From NCBI GenBank assembly GCA_004519485.1, contig CP038116.1, forward strand, positions 372,001-436,000: a stretch of 64,000 nt of DNA. Direction: 5' to 3'. A program made the position numbers and the translations under genes. Under the pieces are notes generated by a model that was given only the letters and a program-made list of their open reading frames with translations, ran no database searches and had not been told where the DNA came from. How positions within the stretch are numbered: the first letter of the stretch is position 1; the number at the start of each line of letters is the position of its first letter. Below are positions 10,144 through 20,795 of the stretch, piece by piece. Origin of the DNA: Nannochloropsis oceanica (Eukaryota; Sar; Eustigmatophyceae; Eustigmatales; Monodopsidaceae).

Positions 10144-10696
10144 AAAAAATATTAAAAACAAAATACAGGCAAACAACCCTCTCAATCATTACAGGCAGTA
10201 AAACAAATGCCGGCTCAGCATGTGCCATGTACATACATACAAAAGCAACTCTTAAGGAAGAAGAAAGAAGAATTGAACTACTAAAATTTGCACTTTGTGG
10301 GCTGCGGGTTTTCCTGTCTATTTCTTGTAGACCGCCCTTGATTGCGGTCTGGCGAAGGCCGTTTCTGCTGCCGTCGCTCAACGGCCGTGATCGGCCGTGA
10401 TTCATTCCGCCCCTTGCAACGGCCACGCCTTTCCAATCGTCGTCGTGCACATCCCAAAAAAAGGCATCTTCATGCTCACTGAATTAATTATGCCATTCAA
10501 CGCAGGTCAAATTAACATGCAGTAACATTAAGCTGTGGCATAGCGGTGCATGCAATGGTGTTGCAATTCTTGTGATTTTGGAAGGCCTTTGAGACCGGTG
10601 CACACAGATCGACACATCTCTGGCTTTCGGCGTGCAAGGAAGCAAAACCCACCAAAAAGAGTGTGTGCTGCGGAGCCTCCGTTCTGCTCTTTAAAT
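10144..10696. other. Intergenic region between PTH and the coiled-coil gene
   Basis: About 550 bp, AT-rich at its start, with no coding frame that carries family signal. It holds the PTH 3' end and the promoter of the next + strand gene. Confidence 0.6.
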
Positions 10697-13600
10697 ATGG
10701 CCTTGTCGTCATCGTCGCTGACTGATCCGGGCACTGCAACCAACGTGAACGTTATCGGAGACTCCATGACCACTCCCGACAAAAGCAAACTCGCCGATTA
10801 CCTCAATAAGGTGAGTATGAATGTCCTACTTCATGTGAATCTTTGCTTCTGGCCTCACAACAATGTCTATATCTCTCAAGGATTCGAGGGGCTGCAATGG
10901 TTTTGAGTACTCAGTCGCTCTCACTTCTGCATGCACCAACACGATGAAGTCCCTAAAGAATGTTGAAGAGCCATGCCTGCGCGCGAAACCTAATCATTTT
11001 TTTATGTCAACAAGTTAATCTGTGCGCTTTTTTTCTACATCCTTATAGTTAGAGCACCGTAATTTGGTGACTGATGCAGGGTTTACCCGCTTATCCCGTG
11101 AGGGGACGGCCACAAGCAAAGGCACGACACGTTCCTCATTTCGGAATCCCAAAAGTGTGACGGCAGTCCCAGGCGCCGGTGAAGAGAACGAGGACCTGCT
11201 GTACCATCATTTTGTCGCGAGTCCTCGAACTGAATATGAATGTTTGGAGAAGGAGGAGAGGGCTCTGCGGGTCAATAATATTTATGAAACTCGAAGCACC
11301 TCTGTGGAGAAGAATGATGCTGGCTCTGGGCTAATTACCCCGCCCTTGTCTTCCGACGAGCAATCAGAACGAGCTCTTGTACACGAGCGGGTAGCTTCAC
11401 GCAAGACATTTTCCTCGTCGGCCTCCTCTCTCTCCCTGTCGTCTTCCTCGTCCTCTTCGGCAGACGAACGTCTTGGCCCTCCTCCACATTCTCGGATTGA
11501 ACACTTGGCACCTTCTCCGCCAATTTCTCAGAACCGCCAGTCCGCTGAGACCGCATCCCATAGTCGTCGTCCGCATAAACGCTCGGCATCCTGCAACAGT
11601 GATATCAGTGGTCACATTTGTAATGTCAACTTCGCCAATGGACGAGCAGCCACCATCACCTGGGAGGGGCTCAACTTCACACAGGACGCACTGCGGGAAA
11701 CCATGGACGAACTTCGCGAAGTAGTAAGTAGGAGTGACCCCTGCTTTTTCTAACACGTTGTGGGTGCTCCACATAATATCCTCCATTTACCTTTCTAATG
11801 CCTGTACTTTAATGCAGCAGGCTTTAATGCGTCTGTCCGCTTGGTAAACCTCACAAACTAAATTTATGATGCTCTTTCGTTTTAACGTCTAGAAACACTT
11901 CAACGCAATATAAATGGGCGGCATTTATTCCCGTATTCCCGCTTTCCCCCCCTCCCCGCCCGATTCTCCAGGTGGCAAACTTAAATATAAAGGTGAAGGA
12001 GGTGGAGATGGAATCAAAACAGCGTGCCAAGATGCAGGTGGCGAAGGACACGGCGCAATATGAGTTTTTAGAAATGGAGCTGAAGAAACTGAGCCGTCAG
12101 GTAGCGGTAAGACTCAGTCACACTGAGCTTCTGGATATGGCAGCTATGCAGAACCAAAAGCTCAAGAGCCTTGAGACAGCTATTTTGGGAGTGATTGACG
12201 AGAGGGCTGAATCCCTCCACCATAAGTTGTATGGCGAGTTGGAAATAGTGGTCAAGCAGCTCTACGCCATCCAGCAAACCGGAGAAAAATGTCGCAAATT
12301 TGTTGAAGACCGGGTCAAGCAGTTCGTGATGGATCACACGGGACTGGAAAACGAGCTGCAAAAGGAGCGAAGGGAGAAGGAAGAACTGAAGTGCCAATAC
12401 AAGCGCTTGGCTGAACGGCTACTGCAAGTGGAGTCGAGGCAGGTGGAGACCGCAATGCGGCAGGATGCAGGCCTCAAAGACTTCGAAAAGCAGTGCAATC
12501 AGTGCTTGATCGCGGAGTCCAGTAACCGGCAACAAGACTTAATGGGCATGGCCACTGCTCTGCGCGATGATCTTGCCGAAAACATGGAGGCAGTCCGTCA
12601 GGAAAGGGCGGCGCTAAGGATGGAACTTGTGGCGCACTGTGAAACTGCGGTGACAAGCTGCACCGCATTGCATTCGCAGAGCCTGGTCAAGATAGAATCC
12701 AACCTCCGACACGACGTCACCAACCAGCTTGACAGCACCCACAAAGACCTCTCGGCACGATTCCAAGCATTGACGGACGCCCAGCAGGCCGCTGAAGCGC
12801 ATGCGCTGGCTCTGTTCACGCGCCAAGTGGCGCGTACCGACGAGATCCAGGCTGAGCTAGCAGCGAACTTGAACCATAACATGGAGGCACTAGTGGAGAA
12901 GTTAGAATCCAAGACGGCGGCACTCCAACACGAGCTACGGGATCAACACATGCACCTGTCACAGCGCCTCAGCGTCGCCGTGCAGCGCCTCGCGTTGTGT
13001 GAAGTCAAGTCTGGGGAAAGGTATGACTTTCTCAAAAACGCCCTGACGGAGATGGCATTAAAGCTTGTTAAGGAGGATGATGTGGTGGCGCTTGGTCCGA
13101 ATCCGTCGATTCCAGACTTGCTGGCCGAGCTTGGTATCCAACGGGCAGAGACCGCCCATATTCTGGAGCGACTCGAAGAGGAGACAGTCGCCTTGCTATC
13201 ATCATGCACGCAGCTGCAAGGTAGTGTTCAAGCCCTTGCCACCCGCGACAACCAGTGGGCAGTCCTGGATGCGCGCCTCCACGAGCACTATCAGAATTTG
13301 GTGAATCATTGTGTCGTCGTTATGGTCCGTCCTTTTTCACTGTCATCCTCGCAGCCATCCTCCGGGCCAGAGCAGCTCCTAAAGTTGGAAGGGCGAGCCT
13401 TGCTCTTAAAGAACGAGACGCAGGACGTCATTGCCACTCACAGCTACCGTATAGCCAAGACCATTGCCCTGAAGGCTGACTATGACGTGATTCGTAATAG
13501 TATGGAGCGCAAGGACTCCTTGACTGACGAGGAATGCGATGCCAGCATTTCGCAATCGCGCGAGACGTACCTCACGCGGTTCTTGGACGCCGTCAGGACA

Positions 13601-14621
13601 GGCGTGGACAAAGCTATTGTCAAAGACACGGGAATCGGCATGAGGGAAAGTCTAGCGCAGTTTTACCTGAAGCTGGAACAAGCAATTCGCTTGGCATTGA
13701 GTAAATTTTCTCGTATCCACGTAGGTCGCTCGTTGTTTGGTAAGATCATTTCGCCTACTCAAGTAACGTGCTTGTCTTGCGACCGCTCACTTGTCGAAGA
13801 AAAAGGTACGCATCTGTATACTTTGTAACATTTGATAAGGAGCGTGAACGACCTTTATGGTGAGGCTGAGAGTTAGTGTTTAAGAAGAGGTTTTCGTGTC
13901 CAATTATAAGGGCATGCCGCTGGTCCCTGCTTTGATTGGTATTTGATGTGACCTATTCGCCTTCATTTACGTTCTCTTTGATTATCTGCCAAAAATACCA
14001 TTAAAACGTTATACAGGGCTAATGCTTCGCCGGATATCGCTGAAAAAGGCCGCCACAACAAGTACAGTGACCACGAATGCTACCCCCGCCGGCACCACCA
14101 CAGGCCCGCGGCGCGCCTCCCTTTACCGCGCCAACGCCAGTGGCTTCAAAACCTTTTCTTTTGTCAGAGAGACTAATTTCCTGGAAAATGTAAGGTTCAC
14201 GTACTGTATCATCATAATAGTGGGGTGAATGTTAAAGGAAGTAGAAAGTGCGAGCCTATTTGTGTTGAAGGACGTTTATTTCATGCGCGCATGTGCATAT
14301 TTGTGCGGATTTGCGTGTCACTTCTTCTATGTACTTCCGAGTCGTGAAGAATAAACGGTGCATTGTACTCCATGCCTGTGCCATAGTTATTGCCTCCTCC
14401 ACAAATGTTCTGATTCTTTTTCACGTAAACATACACAGGTGCTCAAGGACCAACGTGTTCGACAACCAGTTTCTCGAGGAATCCTCATCCCAAGCAAGAA
14501 TACCCCCATCTCAGGCACCACTCCCCCCACTACCCGCCTCGGGCGACGTGCACCAAGCTACGCCTGGGGATCCTCCAGCGGACATGATGGCCGAAATCAG
14601 AAACTTCCGAGTATTGTCTAG
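10697..14621 (+). CDS. Large coiled-coil protein with C-terminal CLSCDR motif, QRICH2/DUF4795-like
   Basis: Five exons join in frame (10697-10810, 11049-11723, 11972-13805, 14017-14189, 14439-14621) to give 992 residues. Exon 2 encodes a disordered Ser-rich N-terminal part. Exon 3 encodes about 600 residues of heptad-rich, Lys/Glu/Gln-rich helix, from EVEMESKQRAKMQVAKD onward. Near its end TCLSCDRSL appears, then a basic Thr/Arg/Ser-rich tail including PRRASLYR and SRGILIPSK. The arrangement of a long coiled coil, 'AKTIALKADYD' and a CLSCDR box is what I recall for QRICH2/DUF4795 proteins, known from flagellated cells and sperm. Cell role here is unknown. An in-frame ATG at 10550 lies upstream; 10697 is preferred because the upstream residues look non-coding. 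Family call is moderate; the gene itself is well supported by consistent splice phases. Confidence 0.6.
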
Positions 14622-14985
14622 CCACTCACACAGTATGCACAAAACAAAACAACACACCAACAACTGAAACATACAAAAACCATCTGACTCATATGCTTTA
14701 TATGTTGGATCGGACCCACAATTTTCATAATAGAAACACAATCAAATTAAGCCACGTGGCGGAAGTCCAGATATTAAGGCAAAAACACTCAACAAATAGA
14801 CGAGCGGTTTAATCATACGCTTTGTTAGATTTCTATTTCACTTCTGTGTAGTTCCAAACGCCCAGGTCCTTTCTTTAATTATTTTGTCTTCTATTCTGTC
14901 GGTCCTCTTTTCGCTTTCTTTCCTTCATATCGCTCCTCTTCTCTATAAGTCCTTCCCCCCACATATGTACTCATGTTGGGCGAGC
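14622..14985. other. Convergent 3' flank
   Basis: About 360 AT-rich bases between the stop codons of the coiled-coil gene (+) and the membrane PDI gene (-). No gene is seen; it should hold both polyadenylation regions. Confidence 0.6.
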
Positions 14986-16688
14986 TTACTTCTTCTTCTT
15001 GGCATCGATCACCGCCTTGTCTTCCAGGGAAGCCGCAGGCCCCGTGAAGAGAGATGCAAAAGTCAGGATGACGACACCGAAAAATAAGAAAACCATGCTC
15101 ATCATGACGATGAAAGGTGCGTCCAAAGGCCTTTCTCCCTTCGACACCGCCTCCACCTCTTTCACAATTTGATAGAAGAGAGCCTCTACACCTTCTTTCA
15201 ATTCAGCTATCTGTGACTTGACCAGTTCCACGAACGTGGGAGGGATGGGCACAGGGACGGAAGGCGTACTCTTGTATCCACCCTATCAGGTTTTGTAGAC
15301 AATGGGTTTCATGGAAGGTTGATAAGCACGACGTGAGGTAGTAGAAGGTCCTACATATGAGCAGGCGAACATATCTATCGAAAAGGCGTAATATAAATTA
15401 GCAGCAGCGGTCGAGCAAGGAGAGAGTGTGGACAAATATACTGGGCGTAAAGCGAAGCAATGCTATTAAGAAAATAACCCGACACCTACCAGCGCAAATT
15501 CCATCAGATGCTCTACGTCGCGAGGTCCTCGGTAGTTGTAGAGGTTGCCTTGATGAAAAAACTTCAGCATGGGAAAGGCCTGCGAAATTGTTGATGAAAA
15601 ACTGCATTGAGTTGCAAAAAATGGAAGCAAAGTATTGGATTGATTAAGAAAGATTGCTTCACTGATGACGATCGGAAAACAATGAGTGTGACGGCCGAAA
15701 TGACAGTGGAAGGCACCAGAGGAGAAAAATATACCACACACACACACATAAATATATATATTTATGTGTACAGGGGGAAAACGTCTAGCTAGAGTGGATC
15801 TATTTTCGAAAAAGACAACTTGTGCGCGCGTGCACACGTACCCGAATGCCGAAGCGCGTAGCCAAATTGGTGCTGACAGTGGCATCAACTTTGGCGATAT
15901 TCACCTCACCCTATATTTGATTTGAAAATCGGGCATGCGCGAGTCAAAATGTGTGAGCGGTGCCGCGAAAAATTGTTGGACCATGCCCATATTGAGGCCA
16001 CAAAAGCGGAATTTCGAAAATGTGCTTCTAGCTCTTCAGCCCCTTCGAAGCCCCAAACACTACCCATCGCTTTTGTTCCAATCAGACATTGACGTACCTT
16101 GAGCTCCGCGGCTATCTCCTCCCAGGTAGGGACCAATTGCTTGCAATGTCCACACCACGGAGCGGAGAAAGCAACAAACCAATCGCCAGTTGTGGCACCT
16201 GTGGAGGCCTGAGTAAGATGCTCAAAATTGGCATCCGTGAGCTCGACGACCTCCGATGCCGAGACCAAGAAAATTACGCTCAGAATAGCCTATGAGTAGA
16301 GAGTGTGTGGGTGTGATGCGGCGTGGGTTTGTGTGCGGAGGAAAATTGAAAACCACTTCACCAAGACAATGCACCGTCTCGAGGTCTGCGATAGAAATTG
16401 GGAGGGCATTAATGAACTTCCATATGGTTCCGAATTTTAAGATGCAGACAGAAGCGATAGGCCACGGCGTTGGAAAGCTCTGGTAGCGAACCAAATGACT
16501 CTCCCTCCCAATCAAGACAAAGAGGGGCGCAGCATTCTGCAGCAATGGGAAGATGCTCCTGGCGTCTTGTGCAGCAGTGATGGAGACAACTATACGAGCA
16601 GCAAAGCAAGGAGAGAGATACTGCGACGAATAGCGTTCGTCGAGGCACTTACCACAAAGCAGGAGGTGGCGTGGCCTTTCATCTTCAT
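14986..16688 (-). CDS. Small membrane thioredoxin/PDI (TMX-like) with C-terminal KKKK
   Basis: Probable disulfide oxidoreductase of the ER membrane. Five exons join in frame: 16688-16653, 16289-16098, 15910-15842, 15579-15490 and 15282-14986 (227 residues). A signal peptide (CFVAILSVIFLVSASEVVEL) spans exons 1 and 2. The thioredoxin domain shows WFVAFSAPWCGHCKQLVPTW with a CGHC active site, VNIAKVDATVSTNLATRFGI and FPMLKFFHQGNLYNYRG. Exon 5 gives a linker helix, one membrane segment (FIVMMSMVFLFFGVVILTF) and the end DAKKKK, which fits a cytosolic dilysine KKxx retrieval signal. Exon 3 has two in-frame acceptors six bases apart (ATAG-GGTGAG-GTG), so two residues may be optional. It is divergent from RRP1 with 281 bp between starts. 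Confidence 0.85.
15734..15770. repeat. CA/TA microsatellite in intron
   Basis: A short (CA)n run followed by AT-rich units inside the intron between exons 3 and 4 of the membrane PDI gene. Confidence 0.8.
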
Positions 16689-16969
16689 GGTGGTCGGCGA
16701 GTGCGGTGCGCCCTTGAGAGGGAGAAGCTCCTCTCCTTTGTGTCTGTGGATGTGGGTATGGGGTTGCAAAGAGATGGAACAGAGACGAGCATGGAACATG
16801 CACGCGCGCGACTCATCGGATGGCGAGCCTCGCTGAGCCTCTGGAACAACGAGCGACCGCCTGTGCAAGCAATATCTTGGCCAAGCAAAGCCAAAGCCTC
16901 TAATGCGGACCATTTTAAAGCAGCCCAACTCATTCATCACCTTGACTTGACGCCACAACAAATCAGTGC

Positions 16970-19279
16970 ATGGTATTGATGGGCAGTGGAGGGATGAGCA
17001 ACAGCGGCAGGAGCAGCAAAAAAAGCCGGGCCCTGTTGTCCCCACAGGTCATGAAGGCCACCGCCAGCAGCAGCAGCGTAGAGGTTGTCATGACCCCCGC
17101 CATCGTTGAGGGTAGTAATGGTAAGGGTAGTAATGGTAAGGTTATTCTCCAAGAAGAGAAGGAGATCATTGCCTTTGCACGACGCCTCGCGGCCAACGAA
17201 AAGAGGGACCGGGATCAAGCCCTGAAGCGCCTCGAGGGCTGGATGACCAAGCACAAGCAGTTGTCGGAAAAGGACTTGCTGAAGATCTGGAAGGGCCTCT
17301 TCTATTGCATGTGGATGTCTGACAAGGCGCAGGTGCAGCAAGAGTTGGGGCGTGCCATCTCTCGTCTCGTCCACTGCTTTGGACAGGACCTGGCCCGGGC
17401 TCACCTCTTTGTCGCCACCTTTTACCGCACCGTGCGCCGCGAGTGGACGGGGTTGGACCAGCATCGCCTGGACAAGTTTTATTCCTTCATGCGCAGTATG
17501 CTTAGGGAGTGTTTGACATTTGCCCAGCAACACGACTGGTCGTCCGAGGCGCTGGCGGCGGTGGTCTTGCCCTTGGACGCCGAAGTGCTCGTACAGCCCT
17601 GGCCAAATGGATTGCGTCTGCATATGTGCGACCTGATTATTCCCGAGCTGGCCAAAATAGGAGGGCCGCGCTTGACCACACCGCAGGCCTTGGCGGTACT
17701 GCAACCCTTCTTGGTGGCTATGGCGACGTCTGCGGACAGGGTCGTAGCGGAGCGGGCGCGAGCCCGAGTCTTGCTGGATCTCATTGAAGCCAAGAGTAAA
17801 CAGAGGGTCAAGAGGGGGGCCCTTGACGAGGACAGTGAGGGGGGGGACGGGGGGTCGATGTTGAATGGGGTGGACCTGGAAGCGTTGCAGGCCACTGTGT
17901 TTGAGTTGGCCGCTGCACCTGAGACGCGGGAGAGGTACCGGGCGGGCTTGTACGACGCCCACAAGGGTTTGCAAAGCCTGACGGGGAAGAAACGAGCTTC
18001 TTCACCCAAGGCCATGATTGTGTCCTTGCCGAAGCCAAGCGGGACGCCCGTGGAAAGGAATGGCAAGAGGGCGGGGAGGGAGGGAGAGGAGGGAGAGGAG
18101 AGGGAGGAGGAGAGGGAGGAGGAGGAGGAGGAGGAGGAGGATGAGGAGGAGGAGGAGGAGGAGGAGGAGGACGATTGGATGGATGAAGATGAAGATAAAG
18201 ATGAGGCTGGAAGTAAGGAAGAGGAAGGTAAGGCCAAAAATGAGGAGTATAAAGAAAAAGAGGCTGGGGAGGAGGAAGAGGAGGAGGAGGATTCTCATGC
18301 TGCACCCGGAAAGGACAGCAAGAAGCGCAAGGCCCAGAGAGAGATTGTTCCACTCAAACAGCAGCAGCAGCGAAAGGGAGGGGAGAAGCTGGCTGTGGTA
18401 ATCGACGTCAAGAAGGCCAAGAAGGAAGAAAAACGGATGGCCTCACCCACTCTTACGCCGGTGTCGAGTGAGTCGAAGCCAGCGAAGGGAGCTCTGGGTG
18501 ACAAGGCGGAGAAAAAGACTAAGCTTTCGAAGAAGGGTGGAAAAGAGGATACGACGATACTGACAAAAAAAAATGTCATTCTTCCAGCCATTCAGCCGAG
18601 CGAGACCAAGAGCAGCAGCGGCAAGCGCAACGCCGAGAAGGAGAAGGCCTTAGATACGATGAGTGCAGCCAAAACGGCCGGGGGTCTACAGCAAGGGATA
18701 AAGCATAAGGATGCTGTGGTGAAGGTGCCCGCGGAAAGGAAGGAAAAGACGGCGACCACACGGAAGACTGCGGCAGCGGCGGCAGCGGCGGCGATCAAGA
18801 AGACAAAAGTCATGGTGAATGGGGCTGCTACACGGCAAGCAGCACCATCGTCAGAGAATGTGAAAAAGCAAACCCTTACGGCTGCTGCGTCCTCCACGCC
18901 TGCTGCCGAGCCGGTATTCATCCCGTCCAAGAAGTTTGCGGGAGGCAAGTGTGGATACGCCTTCAAGAAGGGGCAACAGGGCGTTGGCTATTACATCGAC
19001 TCCGTGCAGCGAGGAGGTGCTGCTATGCCGTCGGTGGGAGGGGCTGGCAATGCCGGTAGCAACAAGAAGGTGCGGTGGGGCAAGGTCCAAGTCAAACTCT
19101 TTAACAAGCACGCTTCCCCCGCAGACGGCAAGGGTAACAAGACTGTATCTTTTATGGGTGGAGTTGCTGCTGACAGGGGAAAAGGCAAGCAAAGTGGGCG
19201 GGGCGGAAGGGGTGGAGGAGGTCGAGGCGGCATCACGCAACATAACAATAATCGCCGCAAAGCTGTTTCTTACTTCTAA
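16970..19279 (+). CDS. RRP1: Ribosomal RNA processing protein 1 (RRP1/Nop52)
   Basis: Nucleolar factor for maturation of the large ribosomal subunit RNA. Single exon, 769 residues. The Nop52 domain covers roughly residues 60-270: EIIAFARRLAANEKRDRDQA, then LLKIWKGLFYCMWMSDKAQV, LARAHLFVATFYRTVRREW, LDKFYSFMRSMLRECL and GLRLHMCDLIIPELAKIG, the usual order of conserved helices. Residues about 365-450 are a Glu/Asp-rich acidic stretch from GAG codons, followed by Lys-rich nuclear-type sequence, the FIPSKKFAGGKCGYAF segment and an RGG-rich end. A 15-base tandem duplication near 17114-17143 gives a repeated SNGKG. The first ATG, 281 bp from the divergent PDI gene, is taken as start. Confidence 0.9.
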   Translation: MVLMGSGGMSNSGRSSKKSRALLSPQVMKATASSSSVEVVMTPAIVEGSNGKGSNGKVILQEEKEIIAFARRLAANEKRDRDQALKRLEGWMTKHKQLSEKDLLKIWKGLFYCMWMSDKAQVQQELGRAISRLVHCFGQDLARAHLFVATFYRTVRREWTGLDQHRLDKFYSFMRSMLRECLTFAQQHDWSSEALAAVVLPLDAEVLVQPWPNGLRLHMCDLIIPELAKIGGPRLTTPQALAVLQPFLVAMATSADRVVAERARARVLLDLIEAKSKQRVKRGALDEDSEGGDGGSMLNGVDLEALQATVFELAAAPETRERYRAGLYDAHKGLQSLTGKKRASSPKAMIVSLPKPSGTPVERNGKRAGREGEEGEEREEEREEEEEEEEDEEEEEEEEEDDWMDEDEDKDEAGSKEEEGKAKNEEYKEKEAGEEEEEEEDSHAAPGKDSKKRKAQREIVPLKQQQQRKGGEKLAVVIDVKKAKKEEKRMASPTLTPVSSESKPAKGALGDKAEKKTKLSKKGGKEDTTILTKKNVILPAIQPSETKSSSGKRNAEKEKALDTMSAAKTAGGLQQGIKHKDAVVKVPAERKEKTATTRKTAAAAAAAAIKKTKVMVNGAATRQAAPSSENVKKQTLTAAASSTPAAEPVFIPSKKFAGGKCGYAFKKGQQGVGYYIDSVQRGGAAMPSVGGAGNAGSNKKVRWGKVQVKLFNKHASPADGKGNKTVSFMGGVAADRGKGKQSGRGGRGGGGRGGITQHNNNRRKAVSYF
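18062..18175. repeat. GAG/GGA repeat within RRP1 coding sequence
   Basis: Trinucleotide-rich purine tract encoding a poly-Glu/Asp acidic region; in frame, so length changes in steps of three would be tolerated. Confidence 0.85.
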
Positions 19280-19488
19280 ATAGAATTTGCATTCAAATAC
19301 TGCTATTCTTGCCTTCGAGATGTCGAATCGTCTTCTAGCAGCATTCCCTGAAACAACCCCTCGAAAGTCAAGTTAAAAAAATGAAATTGTAAAAGGGCCA
19401 GGGGTTTTGTCAATTCTTTTCATTCTACTTATTCTTTGTCCACATTTTGATTTCGGTCTTTTGGTCGACGAATCCTAGCGGAAACTCT

Positions 19489-20429
19489 CTAGACTGAGGC
19501 GAACCCTTGCTCGATACTTAGCTTGGCTGCGTCTGGTTCCGCAACAATCTCTACCACTTTATTGGACGCAGATTTGGAGGTCAAAGCGGCCACGCACACT
19601 TCTGCAACCGAATAACGAGAAATAGAACCCCCAAAGATGGTATCTGCCTTGCCGTATCTGATTTGGCCTTCTGGAGCAGCTTCCTTTAACCCACCAGGTC
19701 GAACTATGGTGTAGTCAAGTGTCGACTTCATTATCTTTCGCTCCGCATTGTTCTTCGCAGCCAATACACCTCCGAAGAGATTGAGGATTATGAAGTTCTT
19801 GTTCAAGCCTTGCCCAGCCTCCCAACCATTTGTAAGCAAAGACGAGACAAGCACCATTTTGGGGACGCCTGCGGCAACGAGCGCCTCGGCAAGCTTGATA
19901 GTGCCTTTATTGTCAACTTTGTAGGGGCCCAAAATATCAATGGGACCGGAAGGCGAGTAGCCTGTCGCACATATCACCGCAGAGTACCCAGCGACCTTCT
20001 CGATCAGGGACGCAGGCGAATCCGCGACGACATCGACCTCGAGGAAGGAAAGCTTTCCACTGGGCCTGCCCAAGGTTTCTTCACCCTTGGCCAAATCCCG
20101 TACCCCGGCGGCCACCTTCGTTCCCTTCCTTTGCAAAATTTCTACCACACGCTTTCCCGTTTTCCCTGTGGCACTGTTGAAAGGAAGGAGGGAAGGCAAG
20201 GGTTAGAGAAAGGGAGGGAGGGGAGGGGACGAGAAAGATAGTGGACGTACCCGACAACTAGCACACCCTTGCTGGCAGAACCCTTCTTGGAGCTACCATT
20301 CCCAAGGAAGGAGACGGAGAGCTTGGTTGTTGAGGTGGCTGGCTTCAGGGGCCCCACGAACCCTTGGGTTGGCATCACTTGGAGGGCAAGCAAGGCCGCG
20401 GCCCCCAAGAGGGTCGAGTAGGATTTCAT
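19489..20429 (-). CDS. Plastid-targeted NAD(P)-binding atypical SDR (TIC62/NmrA-like)
   Basis: Rossmann-fold protein of the atypical short-chain dehydrogenase group. Two exons, 20429-20251 and 20173-19489 (287 residues); the intron splits a Gly codon inside the nucleotide-binding loop. Exon 1 encodes MKSYSTLLGAAALLALQVMP then TQGFVGPL, an ASAF-type plastid presequence. The core starts KGVLVVG-ATGKTGKRVVE, the GxxGxxG loop, and continues with VAAGVRDLAKGE, SAVICATGY, VDNKGTIKLAEALVAAGV, KMVLVSSLLTNG and LDYTIVRPGGLKE (Y..VRPGG). This set resembles plant plastid proteins of the At2g34460/TIC62 type. No catalytic YxxxK is seen, so it may be a regulatory or quinone/flavin-related binder. Substrate unknown. 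Confidence 0.82.
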
Positions 20430-20795
20430 GCTGTCAGGTCTCTGTAGCGGATGCGGGTCGGACAATGATCAGATATTTAATGTATTTTATGTATTTGCCG
20501 ACAATGTGCATTTATTCTTTGTGTGTTTATCCTATTTACGTCCTTAACAGTTTCTTTCGATTTATTTTATGTTGTCGCATTTGTTTTTACCACGCATGCA
20601 TCGTCGGTTCAAACCACGTACATCGGTGTGACATCACGACAGCATGGGCCACAGCCCGCCAAAAGCTCTCCAGTCGCCCGGGCTTTATTCGGTTCCATGA
20701 CACTTCTGGCAAAAGGGGCTCATGGACTCAACAATTGTCTGGGGAGAGCCTAGGCTCGACTAAGATGTCAAGACGCGAATGCCAAGTCAACTGTG
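20430..20795. promoter_or_regulatory. Promoter region of the plastid SDR gene
   Basis: About 365 bp, T-rich on the + strand at 20470-20600, between the SDR start and the TFIIE-alpha stop on the same strand. It holds the TFIIE-alpha 3' flank and the SDR upstream region; no coding signal. Confidence 0.45.

Noticed and set aside
13321-13368. Possible 30-base mini-intron inside the coiled-coil gene (GTCCGT...CGCAG)
   Set aside because: Too short for a normal spliceosomal intron, and the frame reads through without a stop.
17479-18353. Long Ser/Pro/Leu-rich - strand frames opposite RRP1
   Set aside because: They mirror the GAG-rich acidic region of RRP1 and carry no family signal.
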